This document shows, one piece after another, positions 58,245-64,000 of a stretch of 64,000 nt of DNA; position 1 is the stretch's first letter, and each line of letters begins with the position of its first letter. The DNA lies in the NCBI RefSeq assembly GCF_009469615.1, contig NZ_SSXX01000002.1, positions 124,001 to 188,000 of the forward strand. Direction: 5' to 3'. Under the pieces are notes generated by a model. The model was not told the origin of the DNA, did no database searches, and was given only the letters and a program-made list of their open reading frames with translations. The position numbers were made by a program, and so were the translations under genes. The DNA is from Dechloromonas sp. H13 (GTDB lineage Bacteria > Pseudomonadota > Gammaproteobacteria > Burkholderiales > Rhodocyclaceae).

Positions 58245-58709
58245 TCAGAAACGACCCTGCCGAGGCATGGCCAGGCGCTGCGGCAACTGAAGGATGGCGT
58301 CGCGGTTGCTCCAGGAGAAGCAGCGGGCGGCTGCCTGCTCCCAGGGCAGCCACAGCCAGTCGCGATGTTCGCCGGGGGCGATGGCGATCGGGCACTTGTC
58401 GGGCAGTTGCAGGCCGAAGACGTGCTCGGTGTTCCGGGTGACTCCCGGCGCATAGCGATGCCGCCATTCCTCGAAAATTTCGAAGGTGTTGGTGAGTTGC
58501 CAGTCGACCGGCTGGTGGCGCATGGTGTCGATGCCCGTTTCTTCGGCCACTTCGCGGCAGGCGGTGGCGATCAGCGCCTCGTCGGCCTCGCGGCTGCCGG
58601 TGACCGACTGCCAGAACCCGGGATGGGCGGCGCGCTCGAGCAGCAGGACGTCGAGCGCCGGCGTGTAGATGACGACGAGGACCGAGATTGGCTGCTTGTA
58701 GCCGGTCAT
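58245..58709 (-). CDS. nudB: Dihydroneopterin triphosphate diphosphatase
   Basis: A Nudix hydrolase of 154 residues acting in folate synthesis. The Nudix box GSREADEALIATACREVAEE is complete, followed by TGI. WRHRYAPGVTRNTEHVFGL is the substrate-specific part of NudB. It lies downstream of the barstar gene; the two overlap by four bases. Confidence 0.9.
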   Translation of the reverse strand: MTGYKQPISVLVVIYTPALDVLLLERAAHPGFWQSVTGSREADEALIATACREVAEETGIDTMRHQPVDWQLTNTFEIFEEWRHRYAPGVTRNTEHVFGLQLPDKCPIAIAPGEHRDWLWLPWEQAAARCFSWSNRDAILQLPQRLAMPRQGRF

Positions 58710-59134
58710 GCCGCGGGCAGCGGTCGAATGCCCGTGACCGGCTCGTCGAACAGTATCCAGAGCGGCTTACCGGCCTGGCGTCGCTCGTCGGCGGCGGTCT
58801 CCAGGACCTCGAGCAGGGTGGCGAAGCCCGCCGGATCGGCCGCGCGCAGGTGGTCGCCGCCGCTGATGCTGAGCAGGTGACCGGTGCCGGGCATGATTTC
58901 GGGGTCGGTCAGGCAGTCGCGCAGGGCATCGAAATTTGCGCCGTACCACTCGGGAAACTGCAGGGTCTTGCCGATCTCATGAAGCACCGAGCCGGACTTC
59001 TGTCCCGGCGCGATCGCCATGTGCCATTGCCGGAGCCGGCCACGCTTGGCGGCCAGCCCGATTGCGTCGCGCATGCTCGCCGGAACGTGGTAAACGCCGG
59101 CTCGTTGGGCATTGGCCAGAAGCTTCTCGCTCAT
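58706..59134 (-). CDS. Barstar-family RNase inhibitor
   Basis: A 142-residue barstar-like protein: VLHEIGKTLQFPEWYGANFD is the RNase-binding helix, followed by LRDCLTDPEIMPG. It should bind and block the neighbouring RNase, encoded three bases upstream. The N-terminal 45 residues extend the family core. Its presence next to a secreted RNase recalls the barnase-barstar self-protection pair of Bacillus. Confidence 0.87.
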   Translation of the reverse strand: MSEKLLANAQRAGVYHVPASMRDAIGLAAKRGRLRQWHMAIAPGQKSGSVLHEIGKTLQFPEWYGANFDALRDCLTDPEIMPGTGHLLSISGGDHLRAADPAGFATLLEVLETAADERRQAGKPLWILFDEPVTGIRPLPAA

Positions 59135-59137
59135 GGG

Positions 59138-59494
59138 CTATTCCCGAATGCGCCGGAAGGAGCGGTAATGGTCATCGGTGTAGTAGAACTCGTCGTAGCT
59201 TCCGGCGATGATACGCCGAGCGCCGCGGTTGCGGCTGCCCGGGGTTGGCACGGTGTATTCGCGATAGTAGCCACGCTGGCGCAACGGCAGGCGCTTCTCG
59301 TAGTTGCCGAAGACGATGCCGTCGCGGTTGTAGGGAAACGGTCCGCCATGCTTGATCAGGACCAGCGTCTGTTGCGCCTCACGCGGCAAATCGGCCAGTA
59401 AAACCCAGTCGACCGCAGCATTCTCGCGCGCCAGTCCCAGCGCGCCACCGATCGCCAGCCAGGTGACGATCAGGAGGCGCAGCCAGATTTTCAT
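59138..59494 (-). CDS. Secreted guanyl-specific ribonuclease (barnase/RNase Sa family)
   Basis: A 118-residue exported RNase. A signal peptide (1-21) is followed by the ribonuclease domain. Putative catalytic residues are Glu in YYREYTVPTPGSRNRGARRI, the Arg of GARR, and His in YYTDDHYRSFRRI, as in barnase. It follows aspS closely and is paired with the barstar gene. A repeat copy lies just after the signal peptide and encodes ENAAVDWVLL. Confidence 0.85.
   Translation of the reverse strand: MKIWLRLLIVTWLAIGGALGLARENAAVDWVLLADLPREAQQTLVLIKHGGPFPYNRDGIVFGNYEKRLPLRQRGYYREYTVPTPGSRNRGARRIIAGSYDEFYYTDDHYRSFRRIRE
59387..59419 (+). repeat. Dispersed 33-nt element, copy 14 (exact core)
   Basis: Exact core at 59408-59419; arm CAAATCGGCC then GTAAAACCCA. 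It encodes the segment right after the signal peptide of the RNase. Confidence 0.75.
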
Positions 59495-59500
59495 GTCAGC

Positions 59501-61300
<1,800 letters not shown>

Positions 61301-61317
61301 GAAGCTATCCGGTTGTT

Positions 61318-61956
61318 TCAAGTGTTGGTAATGACGCGGGTATGCGGCGGCGGGGCCACGACACCCATCGAGATAATGTATTTGAGGGCTTCGTCGACCG
61401 TCATGTCGAGTTCGACGACATCGCGCCTGGGCATCATCAGGAAGAAGCCGGAGGTCGGGTTGGGGGTGGTCGGCACGTAAACGCTGACATAGTCGCCGTC
61501 GAGATGATTGACCACGTCGCCGCCGGGCTTGCCAGTCAGGAAGGCGATGGTCCAGCTGCCCTCGCGCGGATACTGCACGAGCAGGGCCTTGCGGAAGGCG
61601 TTGCCGCTCGACGAAAAAAGCGTGTCCGAGACCTGCTTGACGCTGTTATAGACGGAGTTGACTACCGGAATGCGCGCCAGGAGCATTTCCCACCAGACGA
61701 CGAGTTTCTGGCCGATGAAGTTGGCGGCCAGCAGGCCGGTCAGCAGGATCATGACCAGCGTCAGCAGCGCACCGGCGCCTGGAATGGCGATGCCGAACAG
61801 CGTTTGCGGATGAACGGCTTCGGGTAGCAGGCGCAGCGACTGGTCCAGCGTGCTGACAATGAACGAGAGTACCCAGCCGGTGATGACCAGCGGTACCCAG
61901 ATCAATAGTCCGGTAATGAAATAGCGTTTGATCAGCTGGCCGCGCACGGAGTGCAT
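61318..61956 (-). CDS. DUF502 membrane protein
   Basis: A 212-residue protein with two membrane helices (about 10-35 and 55-80) and a conserved cytoplasmic tail ([20 protein letters not shown]). The role is unknown. ATG 61956 overlaps the end of fmdB by 25 bases; ATG 61977 would extend further. In many betaproteobacteria it lies between fmdB and aspS as here. Confidence 0.87.
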   Translation of the reverse strand: MHSVRGQLIKRYFITGLLIWVPLVITGWVLSFIVSTLDQSLRLLPEAVHPQTLFGIAIPGAGALLTLVMILLTGLLAANFIGQKLVVWWEMLLARIPVVNSVYNSVKQVSDTLFSSSGNAFRKALLVQYPREGSWTIAFLTGKPGGDVVNHLDGDYVSVYVPTTPNPTSGFFLMMPRRDVVELDMTVDEALKYIISMGVVAPPPHTRVITNT

Positions 61957-62195
61957 GCTCCCGATCCGCCTTGGCAAGGCGGGGCGCTTTCGGTTTTCGG
62001 CGCGGGTTTGCCGCCGCCCTTGAAGTCGGTGGCGTACCAGCCATTACCCTTGAGCTGGAAACCGGCGGCGGAGAGCAGCTTGTTGTAGCTTTCGCTGCCG
62101 CATTCGGGGCAGGTCGTGAGCTGCGGGTCGCTCATCTTTTGCAGATGTTCTTTCTGGGAGCCGCAGGAGTCACAGCGATATTCGTAAATCGGCAT
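61932..62195 (-). CDS. FmdB-type zinc ribbon protein
   Basis: An 87-residue zinc ribbon, MPIYEYRCDSCG then CPECG, with a disordered Pro/Lys-rich tail that ends CTPCAAS. FmdB-family proteins are putative regulators. It precedes DUF502 and aspS. Confidence 0.9.
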   Translation of the reverse strand: MPIYEYRCDSCGSQKEHLQKMSDPQLTTCPECGSESYNKLLSAAGFQLKGNGWYATDFKGGGKPAPKTESAPPCQGGSGACTPCAAS

Positions 62196-62267
62196 GAGAA
62201 TCCTCCAAAACCTTGAATTGTAACCGAGAAAACAGTGGAGCCTAAGTTGTGGTGCGGCGGGAGAATT

Positions 62268-63116
62268 TCAAGCCAGCAATCCAAGATAGCTGCGCGTCAG
62301 CTGTGGTCCCCAAAAAAGGGCGATGACGCCGGCAGCGGCAAGGTAGGGGCCGAACGGAATGGGGGTGTTCCGTCCGTGGCGAGCGGCGACGATTAGGCCG
62401 ATGCCAACCGCCGCGCCGACGACCGACGAGAGCAGGATGATTGTCGGAAGCATTTGCCAGCCCAGCCAGGCGCCGAGCGCGGCGAGCAGCTTGAAATCGC
62501 CGTACCCCATGCCTTCCTTGCCGGTCGCCAGCTTGAATGCCCAGAAGACGGACCACAGGCTCAGATAGCCCGTCATCGCACCGATGACCGCAGAATGAAG
62601 ATCGACGTAGGTGCCGGCGATATTCATCGTCAATCCGAGCCAGAGCAGCGGCAGGGTGATCGAATCGGGGAGCAACTGGGTGTCGAAATCGATGGCGGTG
62701 AGAGCGATCAGGGCCCAGATCAGGAACAGGGCGCCGATCGCCTGTAGCGTCGGTCCGAAGTGCCAGATGGCATACGCCGAAAGCAGGCCGGCGAGCGCCT
62801 CGACGACCGGATAGCGTAGCGGGATGGGTACGGCGCAATTCGAGCATTTGCCGCGTAGAAGCAGATAACTGACGATCGGGATGTTTTCCAGTACGGTGAT
62901 CTGGTGGCCGCAGGCCGGGCAACGCGAGCGCGGACGGGCCAGCGACAGGGGCGCTGCGGTCGACGGCGTTTCCCCACGCAAATCCGCGCATTGCGCATGC
63001 CACTCCTGCTCCATCATCCTGGGCAGGCGGTGAATGACGACGTTGAGGAAACTGCCGACGCACAAGCCGAGCAGCCCGGCCACGGCAGCCAGGCCGCCCA
63101 GTGATTCGACAGGCAT
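62268..63116 (-). CDS. pilD: Prepilin leader peptidase / N-methyltransferase
   Basis: PilD processes and methylates type IV prepilins and T2SS pseudopilins. 282 residues: cytoplasmic zinc-binding loop with CPACG and CSNC, catalytic Asp in TAIDFDTQLLPD and GYGDFKLLAALG. The N-terminal loop between residues 40 and 65 contains ETPSTAAPLS, encoded by a dispersed-repeat copy. It overlaps pilC by the ATGA at 63116. The pilin-like protein at 3748 would be a substrate. Confidence 0.95.
   Translation of the reverse strand: MPVESLGGLAAVAGLLGLCVGSFLNVVIHRLPRMMEQEWHAQCADLRGETPSTAAPLSLARPRSRCPACGHQITVLENIPIVSYLLLRGKCSNCAVPIPLRYPVVEALAGLLSAYAIWHFGPTLQAIGALFLIWALIALTAIDFDTQLLPDSITLPLLWLGLTMNIAGTYVDLHSAVIGAMTGYLSLWSVFWAFKLATGKEGMGYGDFKLLAALGAWLGWQMLPTIILLSSVVGAAVGIGLIVAARHGRNTPIPFGPYLAAAGVIALFWGPQLTRSYLGLLA
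62953..62985 (-). repeat. Dispersed 33-nt element, copy 15 (exact core, minus strand)
   Basis: Exact core on the minus strand (62953-62964); arm GGATTTGCGTG then GGGAAACGCC, weaker than others. It is in the variable loop of pilD. Confidence 0.65.
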
Positions 63117-64000
63117 CAGACCACGGCGCCAAGTTTGAAGATGGGGAGGTACATGGCGACGACCATGCCGCCGATCAGGGTGCCGAGCACCACCATGATG
63201 ATCGGCTCCATCAGGCTGGACATTGCTTCGACCGCGTCGTCCACCTCCTGTTCGAAGAAGTCGGCGACCTTGGCCAGCATCGAGTCGAGCGCGCCGGACT
63301 CTTCGCCGATGGCGACCATCTGCGTTACCATGTTGGGGAACAGATTGACGTTGGTCATCGCATTCGTCAGGCTCGTGCCGGTGGCGACCTCACCTTGGAT
63401 CTGCTTGGTGGCAGCCTTGTAGACATAGTTGCCGGCGGCGCCGCCCACCGAATCGAGCGACTCCACCAGCGGTACGCCGGCTGCAAACATCGTCGACAAT
63501 GTTCGCGACCAGCGCGCGATGACCGCCTTGCGGATGATGTCGCCAAAGATTGGCAGGCGGAGCAGAAAGCGGTCCATCGCCATTTGCACCTTCTCCGAAC
63601 GTTTCCATGCTGCGAAGAAGGCGTAGAGCCCGCCGAAGATGATGCCGAAAATGGCCCACCAGTAGGCGACGAAAAAGTCGGAAATGGCGATCACCAGCAG
63701 GGTCGGTGCCGGCAGGTCGGCGCCGAAGCTCTTGAAGACGTCCTTGAACGCCGGGATGACGAAGATCATGATGACCGCGGTGATGATGAACGCCACCACG
63801 ATCACGGCGATCGGGTAGAACAGCGCAGACTTGATCTTGCTCTTGATGGCGAGAATCTTTTCCTTGTAGGTCGCGAGACGTTCGAGCAATGTGTCCAGGA
63901 TGCCCGCCTGTTCGCCGGCAGCGACGAGATTGCAGTAGAGGGCATCGAAGTACAGCGGATATTTCCGGAATGCCTGCGACAGCGAACTGCCGGTTTCGAC
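63116..64000 (-). CDS. pilC: Type IV pilus inner-membrane platform protein PilC, C-terminal part
   Basis: The gene begins beyond the right edge: the frame stays open to base 64000, giving 294 residues of the usual 400 or so. Visible are the second T2SSF domain and three membrane helices, with FPNMVTQMVAIGEESGALDS and VGGAAGNYVYKA. GEQAGILDTLLERLA near the window edge is typical of the first domain's end. PilC anchors the pilus motor. Its stop overlaps the pilD start. Confidence 0.95.
   Translation of the reverse strand, partial: VETGSSLSQAFRKYPLYFDALYCNLVAAGEQAGILDTLLERLATYKEKILAIKSKIKSALFYPIAVIVVAFIITAVIMIFVIPAFKDVFKSFGADLPAPTLLVIAISDFFVAYWWAIFGIIFGGLYAFFAAWKRSEKVQMAMDRFLLRLPIFGDIIRKAVIARWSRTLSTMFAAGVPLVESLDSVGGAAGNYVYKAATKQIQGEVATGTSLTNAMTNVNLFPNMVTQMVAIGEESGALDSMLAKVADFFEQEVDDAVEAMSSLMEPIIMVVLGTLIGGMVVAMYLPIFKLGAVV

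Overview
The window reads as chromosome of a GC-rich (roughly 65% GC by eye) Gram-negative betaproteobacterium. Tandem phasins with a MaoC-type hydratase, a Neisseria-type trimeric porin, cytochrome c4 beside engB and hemB, nondiscriminating-type AspRS beside DUF502 and fmdB genes, and a NafY/NifX-like protein together suggest Rhodocyclales (Dechloromonas/Azonexus-like). That placement is inference from gene content; no rRNA or tRNA gene is present to confirm it.

Layout. 0-4.4 kb: 3' end of trpC, a membrane adenylate cyclase, a membrane histidine kinase, and a divergent sigma54-type promoter driving a pilin-like protein. 4.4-9.2 kb: a CPA2 antiporter, then the LPS operon kdsD-kdsC-lptC-lptA. 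9.2-10.6 kb: two phasin genes behind a near-perfect sigma70 promoter flanked by two TGCAGTGCA sites. 10.6-16.1 kb: CinA-like protein, EI24 membrane protein, hrpA. 16.3-24.0 kb is the most accessory-looking part: a flavin-binding protein, a truncated acetyltransferase, small unknown genes, a LysR regulator, a NafY-like protein, a two-domain SagB-type protein with a broken ankyrin gene, a solitary PD-(D/E)XK nuclease and a MAPEG protein. 24.0-31.2 kb: crcB, then a forward cluster glnS, DUF924, an orphan adenine methyltransferase, pyrF, a zinc protease, a thioredoxin and an M23 peptidase. 31.2-35.9 kb: cytochrome c, a two-gene TPP dehydrogenase E1 and an FMN/GAF sensor pair. 36.4-41.1 kb: an HlyD-MacB type ABC export operon and a MaoC hydratase. 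41.2-45.7 kb: RluB/RluF-type synthase with FKBP, then rplU-rpmA-obgE-proB. 45.8-64 kb: porin, trmL, comF, bioB-bioC, msrPQ, CBS protein, cytochrome c4, engB, hemB, slmA, HAD phosphatase, argB, hsp20, nudB, a barstar/RNase pair, aspS, DUF502, fmdB, pilD and the end of pilC.

Main discovery. A dispersed, non-coding-type repeat of about 33 nt recurs at least 15 times, on both strands. It has a 12-nt core, GTCGACCGCAGC (8 exact copies), always preceded at fixed distance by a 21-nt arm carrying two T/A-rich tracts about one helical turn apart (ATTTTTGGCC then TTTTTC). Copies sit in gene-end junctions, in flexible linkers and at protein C-termini, where they supply stop codons for three genes. The arrangement (short GC-rich core plus two phased A/T tracts) resembles the uptake signal sequences of Pasteurellaceae, and the reversed core shares TGCGGT with the Haemophilus core. 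I propose it as a candidate DNA-uptake-type or other genome-wide recognition sequence; this is inference and needs genome counts.
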